From Opitutus sp. GAS368 (GTDB lineage: Bacteria > Verrucomicrobiota > Verrucomicrobiia > Opitutales > Opitutaceae): a stretch of DNA of 64,000 bases. The notes under the pieces are model-generated. The model was not told where the DNA came from, made no database searches, and saw only the letters and a program-made list of their open reading frames with translations. This document shows, one piece after another, positions 1 through 8,281 of this stretch. The stretch's first letter is position 1; every line of letters begins with the position of its first letter. Location: NCBI GenBank assembly GCA_945903545.1, contig CAMDOO010000003.1, positions 1 through 64,000 of the forward strand, written 5' to 3'. The translations under genes were made by a program, and so were the position numbers.

Positions 1-1220
1 ATCAGCGCGAAGAGCGTGATGCGGTTGAGCGTGTAGCCGTAGAGGTAGAAGACCAGCAGCGTGAGCCCGAGGGTCGAGGGGATCGCCAGGAGCACGACGA
101 GCGATTCGCGCCAGCCGAGGAAGAGCAGGATCAGGATCGCGACGCCGAAGACCGCGATGCCCATGTGGAGGAGCAGTTCGTTGCTTTTCTCCGCGGCGGT
201 GTGGCCGTAGTCGCGCGTCACCGTCAGCCCAACATCCGCCGGCAGCAGGGTGCCGCGCAGGGTCTCGACCTTGGCGAGGATGTCCTCGACGACGGCGATG
301 GCGTTGGCGCCGGGCCGCTTGGCGACACTGAGAGTCACGGCGGCCTCGAAGCCGCCGGTCGGCGCGGTGTGCAGCACGTAGTCGGCCGGCTCCTCGGCGT
401 CATCGGCGATGTCCGCGACCTCGCGGAGGAAGACCGGCCTTTGGTCGCGCACGCCAACCACGACGCCGCCGACGTCGGCCGCATCGCGCAGCCAACCGCC
501 GGTCTCCAGCTGCACCTCGGTGTTGGCAAAGGGGCGGGAGCCGGCCTGGCCCTGCCGGTTGGACTGGCGGAGGGCGCCGACCACCTGCTGCGGATCGAGC
601 CCGCGGGCGGCGAGTGCGGCGGGGTCGAGCTGGATGCGAACGGCGCGCCGGGCGCCGCCGATGAGGGTGGTCTCGGCGACGCGGTCGATGGACTTGATCG
701 CGTCGTCGACCTGGGCGGCGAGCCGCCGGAGGGCGAGGTGGTCGCGGCTCGCGCTATGCAGGGTGAGGGCGAACACGGGGACGTCGTCGATCGAGCGGAG
801 CTTGACCAGCGGGGTGCCGGCGCCGGGCGGGATGAGGTCGAAGTTGGCCTGCAGCTTCTGGTTGAGCCGCACGAGTGCGGCCTCGAGGTCGGTGCCGACC
901 TGGAAGCGCACGATGACGAGGGCCTGGCCCGGGCTGGAAGTGGAGTAGAGGTACTCGACGCCCGGGATCTCCCAGAGGAGTTTTTCCATCGGGCGGGTCA
1001 CGCGGTTCTCGACCTCCTGCGGGCTGACGCCCGGCATTGGCACCAAGACGTCGACCATCGGGACCTTGATCTGGGGCTCCTCCTCGCGGGGCAGGAGGAG
1101 AATGGCGCCGAGGCCGAGGGTGATGGAGAGGGTGAGCGCGAGCGGCGTCAGCTTGGAGCCGGCGAAGAACCCCGCGATGCGGCCGGCGAGCCCGGTCTGC
1201 GTTGGACCGGCGGACCTCAC
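1..1220 (-). CDS. RND efflux transporter permease, N-terminal part (runs off window)
   Basis: Inner-membrane proton-driven efflux pump of the AcrB/CzcA superfamily; only the first ~406 residues are inside the window. Seen: one transmembrane helix near residues 24-47 followed directly by [16 protein letters not shown], then a porter-domain segment, then a second hydrophobic stretch ([15 protein letters not shown]) near residue 370, which is the usual order. The GTG start at 1220 overlaps the TGA of the adaptor gene (GTGA), so the two are translationally coupled. The substrate (metal or organic) cannot be told from this part; the ArsR-type regulator nearby hints at a metal, metalloid or sulfur signal. 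Confidence 0.88.
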   Translation of the reverse strand, partial: MRSAGPTQTGLAGRIAGFFAGSKLTPLALTLSITLGLGAILLLPREEEPQIKVPMVDVLVPMPGVSPQEVENRVTRPMEKLLWEIPGVEYLYSTSSPGQALVIVRFQVGTDLEAALVRLNQKLQANFDLIPPGAGTPLVKLRSIDDVPVFALTLHSASRDHLALRRLAAQVDDAIKSIDRVAETTLIGGARRAVRIQLDPAALAARGLDPQQVVGALRQSNRQGQAGSRPFANTEVQLETGGWLRDAADVGGVVVGVRDQRPVFLREVADIADDAEEPADYVLHTAPTGGFEAAVTLSVAKRPGANAIAVVEDILAKVETLRGTLLPADVGLTVTRDYGHTAAEKSNELLLHMGIAVFGVAILILLFLGWRESLVVLLAIPSTLGLTLLVFYLYGYTLNRITLFAL

Positions 1221-2230
1221 CGGCGGACCTCCAGCGGCTGGCCGTCGCTGAGGGTTGGCGCGGGCCCGGTCACGACGGTCTCGCCGGCGGCGAGGCCGGA
1301 GAGGATGACGAGGCGGTCGCCCTCGCGGCCGCCGGTGCGGACCAGGCGCAGCTCGGCGCGGTTGGTGGTGGTGACGACAAAGACCTGCTCCAGCTGCCCG
1401 AAGCGGGTAAGGGCGTTGGCGGGGATGAGCAGGGCGGTGGTGCGGCCGGCGGGCCAGAGCACGCGGACGAACTGGCCGGAGCGCACGGCGGCGCCGGCGG
1501 GCAGGTCGACCTTGGCGAGGCGGGTGCGCGTGGCGGGGTCCGCCGCCGGGGAAATCTCGGCGAGGCGGCCGGGGAGTGGGGTGCCGTCGGCCTCGACGGC
1601 CAGGGTGGCCCCGGGGTCGAGGAGGTCGAGGGACTCGGGGATGGCGACCTCGGCCCGGAGCCGCGTCGTGCCCTCCAGCTCGAGGAGGGGCGCGCCGGCG
1701 GCGGCGAGATCTCCGGTCTCGACCAGCCGGCGGGTGATCACGCCGGCGAATGGGGCGGTGACGGTGGTGTAGGACTGCAGCACGGTGGCCTCGTCGACGG
1801 CGGCGACGGCAGCGTGCCGGCGGTCCTCGAGGAGGCGCACGTTCTCCGGGCTGGTGGCGTTGCGCTCGAGCAGGGTCCGCTCGCGGGCGAGTTCCCGGTC
1901 GAGCTGGTCGAGCCCGGCCCTGGCCTGGGCGAGCCGGGCCCGGACCTCATCGGCACCGAGGATCACGAGCACGGCCCCGGCTTCCACGGTGGCGCCGAGC
2001 GCGGGCAGCGGGCCGGACACGACGCCCGTGACCCGCGCGGCGATGGTGGCGCGGGCGGCCGGCCGGACGGTGCCGGCGACGGGCTGTTGGCGGACCAAGG
2101 CGGCCGATTCCACCCGGGCCGTGGACACCGGCAAGGCGGGCAGGTCCGCGGCGGCGGTACGTTCCGGGGTCCGCCGGCAGGCGGTCAGCCCGGCGAGGGC
2201 GAGGACAAGCAGGACCAGGCGGCGCGTCAT
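1217..2230 (-). CDS. RND efflux periplasmic adaptor lipoprotein (membrane fusion protein)
   Basis: 337-residue HlyD/AcrA-type adaptor that links the inner-membrane pump to an outer-membrane channel. It starts with a lipoprotein signal ([14 protein letters not shown], lipid-accepting Cys18). A barrel/lipoyl part ([17 protein letters not shown]) and a short alpha-hairpin ([20 protein letters not shown]) follow, and the C-terminal barrel ends in [13 protein letters not shown]. The ATG at 2230 is chosen because the signal peptide begins there; the frame is open further upstream without protein-like sequence. It lies between a DUF2892 gene and the pump gene in one leftward operon. Confidence 0.88.
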   Translation of the reverse strand: MTRRLVLLVLALAGLTACRRTPERTAAADLPALPVSTARVESAALVRQQPVAGTVRPAARATIAARVTGVVSGPLPALGATVEAGAVLVILGADEVRARLAQARAGLDQLDRELARERTLLERNATSPENVRLLEDRRHAAVAAVDEATVLQSYTTVTAPFAGVITRRLVETGDLAAAGAPLLELEGTTRLRAEVAIPESLDLLDPGATLAVEADGTPLPGRLAEISPAADPATRTRLAKVDLPAGAAVRSGQFVRVLWPAGRTTALLIPANALTRFGQLEQVFVVTTTNRAELRLVRTGGREGDRLVILSGLAAGETVVTGPAPTLSDGQPLEVRR

Positions 2231-2240
2231 GGCGGGGTCC

Positions 2241-2468
2241 TCAGCGGCGGGGCTGGCCGCCCCAGTGAATGACGCCGTCGTCGCCGACCCAGCCGAGAGC
2301 GCGGAGCACGAGGCTGGGCGGACAGAAGCCGGTGAAGGCGGACTGGATGAGGTTCGCCCCGACAAACACCGGGAGGAGCAGCCACCAGGGGCTGACAAAA
2401 TGGGTGAGGGTGGCGCCGAGCAAAACCATGGAGCCGGCGAGGACGCGGATGAAGGGTTCGATTTTCAT
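2241..2468 (-). CDS. small DUF2892 (YgaP-like) inner-membrane protein
   Basis: 75-residue protein with two hydrophobic segments (VLAGSMVLLGATLTHF and WLLLPVFVGANLIQSAF), the pattern of DUF2892 proteins, which also form the membrane tail of YgaP-type rhodaneses. The C-terminal half carries a Cys (TGFCPPS), as in that family. The start is taken at ATG 2468, where similarity to the family (MKIEPFIRVLAG) begins. It is the first gene of the efflux operon, 10 bases before the adaptor gene, and faces an ArsR-type regulator. DUF2892/ArsR pairs are common around sulfur and metal stress genes; the exact role is unknown. Confidence 0.8.
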   Translation of the reverse strand: MKIEPFIRVLAGSMVLLGATLTHFVSPWWLLLPVFVGANLIQSAFTGFCPPSLVLRALGWVGDDGVIHWGGQPRR

Positions 2469-2486
2469 GCGGAGTTGGTGGTTGAT

Positions 2487-2506
2487 ATATGAGCATATAC
2501 TCATAT
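2487..2506. promoter_or_regulatory. palindromic operator between ArsR-type gene and efflux operon
   Basis: Perfect 7-base inverted repeat, ATATGAG-CATATA-CTCATAT. It is the only strongly AT-rich spot in this GC-rich region and lies between the two divergent starts (2468 and 2544). Its place and shape fit an ArsR/SmtB-family dimer site repressing both directions. That role is inferred; the repeat itself is seen. Confidence 0.65.
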
Positions 2507-2543
2507 ACTTGATTTGATGTCAAGCTCCTGTTTCCTCCGTTCC

Positions 2544-2876
2544 ATGGCCAAGAAAGCCCCCCTGCCCGACAGCGCCCTCGAGCTCGTGGCCCGGCGATTC
2601 GCCGTGCTGGCCGAACCGATGCGGCTGCGCCTGATCCAGTCCCTCTTTGACGGCGAAAAGCCCGTGAACGCGCTGGTGGAGGCCACCGGTGGTACCCAGG
2701 CGAACATCTCGCGCCACCTCCAGACGCTGACCCAGGCGCACCTGCTTTCGCGCCGGAAGGAGGGCCTGCAGGTCTTCTATGCGATTGCGGACCCCACGCT
2801 GGTGCCACTCTGCGAGCTGGTCTGCGGGAGCCTGGAAAAGCAGCTGACGAAGCAGGCGGGGGTGCTGAAACGCTGA
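2544..2876 (+). CDS. ArsR/SmtB-family transcriptional repressor
   Basis: 110-residue winged-helix repressor. The fold shows as RRFAVLAEPMRLRLIQSLFDG (helices 1-2), recognition helix GGTQANISRHLQTLTQAHLL near residues 50-70, and wing RRKEGLQVFYAIAD. The C-terminal helix has two Cys (LCELVCGSL). The classic CxCxxC metal site in the recognition helix is absent, so any sensing would use the C-terminal cysteines or another ligand. ATG 2544 is chosen over the ATG ten codons upstream because the upstream residues are not family-like. It is divergent from the efflux operon and probably represses it through the palindrome at 2487-2506. Confidence 0.85.
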   Translation: MAKKAPLPDSALELVARRFAVLAEPMRLRLIQSLFDGEKPVNALVEATGGTQANISRHLQTLTQAHLLSRRKEGLQVFYAIADPTLVPLCELVCGSLEKQLTKQAGVLKR

Positions 2877-2899
2877 CGCGCCGCGCGTCAGCGTTTCAG
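2865..2899. terminator. 16-bp perfect inverted repeat shared by two convergent gene ends
   Basis: Arms CTGAAACGCTGACGCG and its exact complement enclose a 3-base loop (CCG). The repeat contains the last codons and stops of both the regulator (stop 2876, + strand) and metW (stop 2888, - strand); both proteins end in LKR. No clear T-run follows, so it is either a bidirectional termination or mRNA-end hairpin or a palindromic repeat that reached both genes. Confidence 0.7.
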
Positions 2900-3496
2900 G
2901 TCGTACAGCGCGTACCCCGCGAGGAGGTTCGGCGCGAAGGGGCAGGGCGAGTGCCAGTCGCCGAGCAGGTGGGCGCGGCGGGTGATGGTGATGCCCTGGG
3001 TGGCGCAGAAATCCTCGAAGTCGGCGACGGAGAGCGGATTGCTCGGGCGGCTTTCGTGCCACGACCGGGAGTCGAGCGCGTTGCGCACCTTGCGGCCGTG
3101 GAGAAGGGTGGCGACCCGGTTTTTCCAGAAGGCGTGGTTGATGAAGCCGACGGTGACGGACTTGCCGACGCGGAGCGCCTCGTTCACAACCGCGGCGGGA
3201 TCACCCTGCAGCTCCTGCAGGGTGCGCGAGCAGATCACGCGGTCGAAGTGGCCGTCGGGAAACGCGCGCATGCACTCCAGCAGGTCGCCCTGGTAGGCGG
3301 TCACGCCGCGCCGGACGCATTCCGAGACCTTGGCGAAGTCAAAGTCCACGCCGAGCGCCACGACCTCCTTGGTCTGGATCAGGTAGTCAAGCAGCTGCCC
3401 GCGGCCGCAGCCGAGATCGAGCACGCGCGAGCCGGGCTCGACCCAGGCGCCGATGGTGCGCATGTCGACGGTGCGTTTTTCGGGGCGCGCGGTCAT
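2888..3496 (-). CDS. metW: MetW-like SAM-dependent methyltransferase
   Basis: 202-residue class I methyltransferase-fold protein of the MetW family. The SAM-binding motif VLDLGCGRGQLL is near residues 25-36, with an acidic residue at the end of strand 2 (LGVDFD) and the family-typical stretch VICSRTLQEL. It starts 2 bases after metX ends in the same direction, and metX-metW pairing is standard for the family. MetW is associated with methionine synthesis via O-acylhomoserine; its exact reaction is not settled. Confidence 0.92.
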   Translation of the reverse strand: MTARPEKRTVDMRTIGAWVEPGSRVLDLGCGRGQLLDYLIQTKEVVALGVDFDFAKVSECVRRGVTAYQGDLLECMRAFPDGHFDRVICSRTLQELQGDPAAVVNEALRVGKSVTVGFINHAFWKNRVATLLHGRKVRNALDSRSWHESRPSNPLSVADFEDFCATQGITITRRAHLLGDWHSPCPFAPNLLAGYALYDLKR

Positions 3497-3498
3497 GG

Positions 3499-4677
3499 TC
3501 AGATGGAGAAGTCCGACACCTGTTTTTCGCTGCGCTGGAGGAAGCCGCGCACGAGGTCGTAGAGCTCGGGCGACTCGAGCAGGAAGGAGTCGTGGCCGAG
3601 GTCGGTGTCGAGCTCGGCGTAGCTGGCGCGCTTGCCGGCGCGGAGGAGCGCGAGGGCGACGGCGCGGTTCTGCTCGGGCGGGAAGAGCCAGTCGCTGGTG
3701 AAGCCGAGGACGAGGGTCTCCCCCAGCACGGGGGCGAACGCCTGCTCGAGCGAGCCGTAGGCGGCGGCGAGATCGAACTGGTCGAGCGCGCGGGTGATGT
3801 AGAGGTACGAGTTGGCGTCGAAGCGGTTGATGAAGCTCTGGCCCTGGTGGCGGAGGTAGCTCTCGACCTCGAACTGCACGTCGAAGCCGTTGCCGCTGCG
3901 GTCGGCGGTGTCCTTCTTCCGGCGGCCGAATTTCCGGTCCATCGACGCGTCGCTGAGGTAGGTGATGTGCGCCATCATCCGGGCGATGGCGAGGCCGACG
4001 CGCGGGCCGCCCTCGCGCGGGTAGTCGCCGCGGTTCCAGGCCGGGTCCTGCATGATGGCCTGGCGGCCGACCTCGTTGAAGGCGATGGCCTGGGCGCTCT
4101 CGCGGCCGGTCGTGGCCATGGCGAGCATGCGCTTGGTGAAGTGCGGGTACTCAATGCCCCATTGCAGCACCTGCATGCCGCCCATCGAGCCGCCGATCAC
4201 GGCGGCGAGGGAGGCAACGCCGAGATGCTCGAGCAGGAGCTTCTGCGAGCGGACCATGTCGCGGATGGTGACGAAGGGGAAGGCCACGCCGTAGGGATGG
4301 CCGGTCTCGGGGTTGGGCGACGACGGCCCGGTCGAACCGACGCAGCCGCCGAGGACGTTGGCGCACACGACGAAGAACCGGCGGGTGTCGACCGCCTTGC
4401 CGGGCCCGATGAGGTTGTTCCACCAGCCGGGCTTGCGGTCGCCGGCGTGCATTCCCGCGCAGTGGTGGTCGCCGCTCAGCGCGTGGCAGATGAGGACCGT
4501 GTTGTCGCGGGTGGGGTTGAGCTCGCCGTAGGTCTCGTAGCGGAGCGTGAAGCCCGGGAGGGTCTGGCCACTATCGAAGGTGAAGGGCAGGCGGCAGTGA
4601 AAATCGCGCGCCTCCACCAAGCCGATCTCGCCCGCCGCGGGGGCGGCAGGGGGGGCGGGGGAGGGCTCGGCGCTCAT
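3499..4677 (-). CDS. metX: homoserine O-acetyltransferase
   Basis: 392-residue alpha/beta-hydrolase that transfers an acetyl group (a succinyl group in some members) from acyl-CoA to homoserine, the first committed step of methionine synthesis in the cytosol. Seen: LICHALSGDHHC near residues 62-73, nucleophile elbow GGSMGGMQVLQW near 161-172, and the late Asp/His parts TSDWLFPPEQNR and LGHDSFLLE. Length is normal. The N-terminus carries an Ala/Pro-rich lead of about 15 residues. It is first in an operon with metW. No SAM riboswitch was recognised upstream. Confidence 0.93.
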   Translation of the reverse strand: MSAEPSPAPPAAPAAGEIGLVEARDFHCRLPFTFDSGQTLPGFTLRYETYGELNPTRDNTVLICHALSGDHHCAGMHAGDRKPGWWNNLIGPGKAVDTRRFFVVCANVLGGCVGSTGPSSPNPETGHPYGVAFPFVTIRDMVRSQKLLLEHLGVASLAAVIGGSMGGMQVLQWGIEYPHFTKRMLAMATTGRESAQAIAFNEVGRQAIMQDPAWNRGDYPREGGPRVGLAIARMMAHITYLSDASMDRKFGRRKKDTADRSGNGFDVQFEVESYLRHQGQSFINRFDANSYLYITRALDQFDLAAAYGSLEQAFAPVLGETLVLGFTSDWLFPPEQNRAVALALLRAGKRASYAELDTDLGHDSFLLESPELYDLVRGFLQRSEKQVSDFSI

Positions 4678-4750
4678 GAGGGATCAGGTGATAAACAAAG
4701 CGCCCTCCGGTCGAACACAGATTTCTGTGTCATGGGCAGGTTGGACGAGG

Positions 4751-4893
4751 GAAGGGGCAGTTGGAAATTGGCAGTTGGTGCCCCAGAACGCTGGAAGCGG
4801 CGGTTTCTGGTTTGTGGCGGGATTTCGGGAAAGCCACTGCGCAAGGGCGGCGGACTTCCGGACCAAAGGCCAACTTCCAACTGCCCTTTTCCT
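4751..4893. repeat. intergenic long hairpin, GGCAGTTGG/CCAACTGCC type
   Basis: The metX-yebC gap (4678-4902) is filled by an imperfect inverted repeat: arm 4751-4778 (GGGGCAGTTGGAAATTGG and on) and arm 4870-4893 (CCAACTTCCAACTGCCC). A second copy of the same style lies at 51702-51797. It is non-coding and of unknown function. Confidence 0.7.
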
Positions 4894-4902
4894 TCGCCCG
4901 CG

Positions 4903-5640
4903 CTAGGCGGTCGCAGTCGCATCCTCCTCGTTCGAAAATACGTGCTGCACGTCGTCGAGCTCCTCAAGCGCGTCGTGGAGGGCGACGAGGGCCTTGGCGA
5001 CATGGGGGTCGGTCACGGGCACGTGGTTGACCGGGATGTAGGCGATCTCGGCGCTCTCGGGCTTGACGCCCTTCTGTTCGAGCGCGTGCGACACCTTGTC
5101 GAAGCGGTGCAGGTCGCAGCGCACCTCGTAGCCGTGCTCGCTCACGATCACGTCGTCGGCCCCGGCCTCGAGGGCGATCTCCATCATGGCGTCCTCGCCC
5201 AGCGTGTCGCGGGCGACGAGGAACTGGCCGGCGTGGAGGAACTGGAAGGCGACCGCGCCGGCGCTGGCGAGGTGGCCGCCGTGGTGCGTGAGAATGGAGC
5301 GCACGTCCTGGGCGGCGCGCTGCTTGTTCTCGGTGGTGACCTTGACGATGAAGGCCACGCCACCGGGGCCGTAGGCCTCGTAGCTGATCTCCTCGAAGAC
5401 GACGCCGGGCAGCTCGCCGGTGCCCTTCTTGATCGCGCGGTCGACGTTGTCGGCCGGCATGTTCGCATCGCGGGCCTTGAGCAGGAGGGTGCGGAGGCGG
5501 GCGTTGCCGGTGGGATCACCGCCGCCGGACTTGGCGGCCATCGAGATCTCGCGGGAGAGCCGGGAGAACACCTTGGCCTTCCGGCCTTCGGTGACGGCCT
5601 TCAGGCGTTTGACTTTGGACCACTTGTTATGGCCGGCCAT
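4903..5640 (-). CDS. yebC: YebC/PmpR (TACO1) family protein
   Basis: 245-residue protein of the YebC/TACO1 family, described as transcription regulators (PmpR) and as translation factors that help ribosomes through difficult sequences. The N-terminus MAGHNKWSKVKRLK, the ARDANMPADNVDRAIKKG stretch and the C-terminal LDDVQHVFSN are family signatures. Length matches E. coli YebC. The stop is TAG, one of only two terminal TAG codons found in this window. It stands alone between two hairpin-filled gaps. Confidence 0.95.
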   Translation of the reverse strand: MAGHNKWSKVKRLKAVTEGRKAKVFSRLSREISMAAKSGGGDPTGNARLRTLLLKARDANMPADNVDRAIKKGTGELPGVVFEEISYEAYGPGGVAFIVKVTTENKQRAAQDVRSILTHHGGHLASAGAVAFQFLHAGQFLVARDTLGEDAMMEIALEAGADDVIVSEHGYEVRCDLHRFDKVSHALEQKGVKPESAEIAYIPVNHVPVTDPHVAKALVALHDALEELDDVQHVFSNEEDATATA

Positions 5641-5756
5641 GGGGTGGGGGCGGAAAACGGAGGGCGGACGACAGAAGGCAGACGGCTGCCTTGGCCGAGC
5701 AGGATCCTCTACGGCCCCGGCGTCAAGGAGGGGCGCGGGGGCCGAGCTGCCGGATT

Positions 5757-5965
5757 TCGGTCAACGCTTAACGCTTAACTTTTAACGCTTAAGTTTTCCG
5801 GACACACCGGATTTGGGCGTTCAGAGTTAAACGTTCAGCGTTAAGCGTTGCCCGAAATCCCTGCCCGCCGTGAACCAATCTCGATCCGGCGGCCCGAGCC
5901 CGTTCCGCCCTGTCTCGGATTGCAGGAATGGGTCAATGGGCGCGTGGGGACACGCGCCCCTACCT
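5757..5965. repeat. intergenic palindromic repeats between yebC and yidC
   Basis: The 324-base gap 5641-5964 holds no gene. An imperfect inverted repeat built from AACGCTTAACGCTTAAC (5763-5790) and AGCGTTAAGCGTTG (5836-5850) spans 5757-5852. Right before the yidC stop, 5937-5965 carries GGGGACACGCGCCCCTACC, one arm of the repeat type that is complete at 12089-12152. Bases 5641-5756 show nothing recognisable. Confidence 0.7.
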
Positions 5966-7770
5966 TACTTCTTCCGTGGCGTGACGTTCTTCACCGGCTT
6001 GCCGGTGGCGACGGGGTGGGTGGAGGGATCGCCGTCATCCTTCATCCGGTTGACGACCATCTGCTGGGCGATCGTGAAGAGGCCGTTGACGGTCGAGTAG
6101 AGGGCGAGGGCGCAGGAGAAATTGTAGCAGAAGAACGTGAAGATGTAGGGCATGAACTTCATCATCTTCACCTGCATGTTGTCGGCCGTGGCGGGCGTGG
6201 GCACGAGGCGCATCTGCCAGACCATCGTCGCGCCCATGAGGAGGGGGAGGATGTTGATCGGGATGCCGCCGAGGTGCGCGATGGTGTCGGGCGCGGAGAG
6301 GTCGGGCGCCCAGAGGAACGGCGCGAAGCGGAGCTCGGCGGTGCTCTGGAGCATGGAGAAAAAGCCCATGAAGAACGGCATCGGAAGGAGCATCGGGATG
6401 CAGCCGCCGAGCGGGTTCACCTTGTGCTCCTTGTAGAGCGCCATCATCCCCTCCTGCATCTTGCGGGGGTTGTCCTTGTGCTTCTCGCGGAGCGCCGTCA
6501 TCTCGGGCTGCAGTTTCTGCATGCGCTTCATCGAGCGTGCCGCGGCGAAGGTGGGCCAGAGGAAGACAATCTTCAGCGACAGGGTGGTGAGGATGATCGC
6601 GAGGCCCCAGCCCCAGGTCGTCTGCGGGAGATGGCCGTGGATGAACGACATCAGGGTGGTGAGGATCTGGCTGCACCACCGGAAAATGAAGAACCGGCTG
6701 AACTGCATGACCTCGTCCTGGTTTGCCTTGAACACCTCGACGTTCGAGAGCCGGCTGTACTCCTTCGGGCCGACGTAGAGATCCGAGGTGAGCTGGGCGG
6801 TGCCGTTGGGGGCGAGCGGCTTCACGTCGAACTGCGCGGCGGCGCTGATGCCGTAGGCGTTGGGGGCGGAGTCGGACTGATCGCCGTAGAGCTTCACGCG
6901 CCGGGTTGTGATTCCGGCGGCGGGCTCGGCGGGCGTGAGGATGCTGGCGAAAAACTGGTTGCTCACGACGCCCCAGGCAACGGTGCCCTTGAAGTCGATC
7001 GAGGGGCGGACGTCGTGCGCGCCGAAGCCGAGGAAACCGCCGCTGGCCTGGAGTTCCGAGCGGGGAGTGAACGTGGAGTCCTCGCCGTTGAAGTACCCGG
7101 TCGTGAGGAGCAGGCCGTCGTCGGTCGCGCTTTTCGGGGCGGCGGTGCCGAGCGACATCTCGATCCGGGGCAGGGCGACGGTCTCGGCGGTGAGATTCCG
7201 GAAGTTGGTGACGTGCTGCACGACGTACGGGTCGGTGCCGGCGCCGGAATTGGGCGAGAGCGAGTAGGTGCGGGTGACCTCGAGGCGACCGTCGAGCACG
7301 GCCCGGAAAACGACCTGGGTCTTGGTGGAGGAGACGAGCGTGTAACGGGTGCTGCGGTCGAGCCCCGGGAAGCCGGTCATCGCCAGCATCGGGTCGGCAT
7401 GGAGATCGTTGAAGACGAACGGCTGTTCGGGCTGGCCGACGGCCCAGTACTTGATGCGGCCCGACTCACGGGCGACGAAGGCAATGTCGCGGACGGCGCC
7501 GCCGTTGGCGGTGAAGTGAACGCGGACGAAACTGTTCTCCAGCACCGGATCGTCGGCGCCCGAGTCGTTGGTCGTCACGGCTGAGAGGGTGGGCGTGACG
7601 GGGGTCCCGGAAAGGATGGTGGCCGGCTTCGGGCCGGCGGCGGTCGTCTGCGTCGCGGCGGGGTTGGCGGCGGGGACGGCCTGCGTCTGCGGGGAGCGGG
7701 GCCCGAAGAACATGATGCCGAAGGCGGCGGCGAGCAGGAGCACGCCAATGGTCAGATTTTTTTTATCCAT
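5965..7770 (-). CDS. yidC: membrane protein insertase YidC
   Basis: 601-residue inner-membrane insertase/chaperone that helps integrate and fold membrane proteins. The N-terminal helix (LTIGVLLLAAAFGIMFFG) is followed by a Pro/Ala linker, a large periplasmic beta domain (about residues 65-330), and the conserved five-helix core at the end (LTTLMSFIHGH, GWGLAIILTTL, MLLPMPFFMGFF). The C-terminus is basic (NVTPRKK). ATG 7770 is chosen at the start of the first helix; the longer open frame upstream overlaps yidD. It is last in the rpmH-rnpA-yidD-yidC block. Confidence 0.95.
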   Translation of the reverse strand: MDKKNLTIGVLLLAAAFGIMFFGPRSPQTQAVPAANPAATQTTAAGPKPATILSGTPVTPTLSAVTTNDSGADDPVLENSFVRVHFTANGGAVRDIAFVARESGRIKYWAVGQPEQPFVFNDLHADPMLAMTGFPGLDRSTRYTLVSSTKTQVVFRAVLDGRLEVTRTYSLSPNSGAGTDPYVVQHVTNFRNLTAETVALPRIEMSLGTAAPKSATDDGLLLTTGYFNGEDSTFTPRSELQASGGFLGFGAHDVRPSIDFKGTVAWGVVSNQFFASILTPAEPAAGITTRRVKLYGDQSDSAPNAYGISAAAQFDVKPLAPNGTAQLTSDLYVGPKEYSRLSNVEVFKANQDEVMQFSRFFIFRWCSQILTTLMSFIHGHLPQTTWGWGLAIILTTLSLKIVFLWPTFAAARSMKRMQKLQPEMTALREKHKDNPRKMQEGMMALYKEHKVNPLGGCIPMLLPMPFFMGFFSMLQSTAELRFAPFLWAPDLSAPDTIAHLGGIPINILPLLMGATMVWQMRLVPTPATADNMQVKMMKFMPYIFTFFCYNFSCALALYSTVNGLFTIAQQMVVNRMKDDGDPSTHPVATGKPVKNVTPRKK

Positions 7771-7795
7771 TCGAGAAAAGAGTCGGGCGGGAAAT

Positions 7796-8110
7796 TCAGG
7801 CGGCCGAGCGGTGGCAGCGGGGGAGGGTGCGGTCGGCGGTGGCGGGGACCGGGTCGAAGCCGCCCGGGTGGAGCGGGGTGCATTTCGCGAGCCGTCGCAC
7901 CGCGAGCCAGGCGCCCCGGAGCGCGCCATGGCTTTGGATGGCCTCGGCGGCGTAATGCGAGCAGGTCGGGGCGAAGCGGCAACCGCAGGTAGGGCCGAAC
8001 AGGGCCGGAAGCGCGGGGGAGAGCGTGACCTGGTAGAGCCGGATCGCACGCAGCAGCGCCCGGGCAGGGAGGCCGGCGGGGGTGGGGACGGAGATCTCGA
8101 TCGAAGGCAT
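7796..8110 (-). CDS. yidD: membrane protein insertion efficiency factor YidD
   Basis: 104-residue peripheral membrane protein that aids YidC-dependent insertion. Family motifs are clear: [33 protein letters not shown] and [13 protein letters not shown]. It lies 25 bases before yidC. The start codon at 8110 directly abuts a palindromic element (8111-8276) that fills the whole rnpA-yidD gap, so its ribosome-binding sequence must come from the element. Confidence 0.93.
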   Translation of the reverse strand: MPSIEISVPTPAGLPARALLRAIRLYQVTLSPALPALFGPTCGCRFAPTCSHYAAEAIQSHGALRGAWLAVRRLAKCTPLHPGGFDPVPATADRTLPRCHRSAA

Positions 8111-8276
8111 GATTTTTACCCGCGAATACCCGCGAATGGATGCGAATCAGAACCCAATCCGAGGAGGACGGGAGACAATTCACCGGAGAAAATTGGGGAA
8201 ACCTTCCACGTCCGGCCGGATCCGTGGGTCTTGAAATTCGTGTTCATTCGCGTGGATTCGCGGGCAAAAAATAATC
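8111..8276. repeat. short inverted-repeat element, gene-less relative of the GxxExxY element
   Basis: Arm 8111-8150 (GATTTTTACCCGCGAATACC and on) and arm 8231-8276 (ending in ATTCGCGGGCAAAAAATAAT) are imperfect complements. The arm sequence CCCGCGAAT..CGCGAATG is the same as at 57288-57758 and 36621-36766. There is no reading frame inside. The element fills the rnpA-yidD gap exactly. Confidence 0.8.
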
Positions 8277-8281
8277 CCGGA

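Noticed and set aside
165-1772. Long forward reading frame over the efflux genes
   Set aside because: It is antisense to clear RND pump and adaptor genes; composition is Gly/Glu/Arg-rich with no family similarity, typical of shadow frames in GC-rich DNA.
4678-4902. SAM or other riboswitch before metX
   Set aside because: The gap upstream of metX shows only a repeat-type hairpin; no riboswitch core was recognised.
4903-5640. yebC TAG as a sense codon
   Set aside because: The protein has its normal full length at the TAG and the following codons are repeat sequence, so TAG acts as a stop here.
3592-5778. 728-codon forward frame over metX and yebC
   Set aside because: Antisense shadow; both genes on the other strand have full family motifs.
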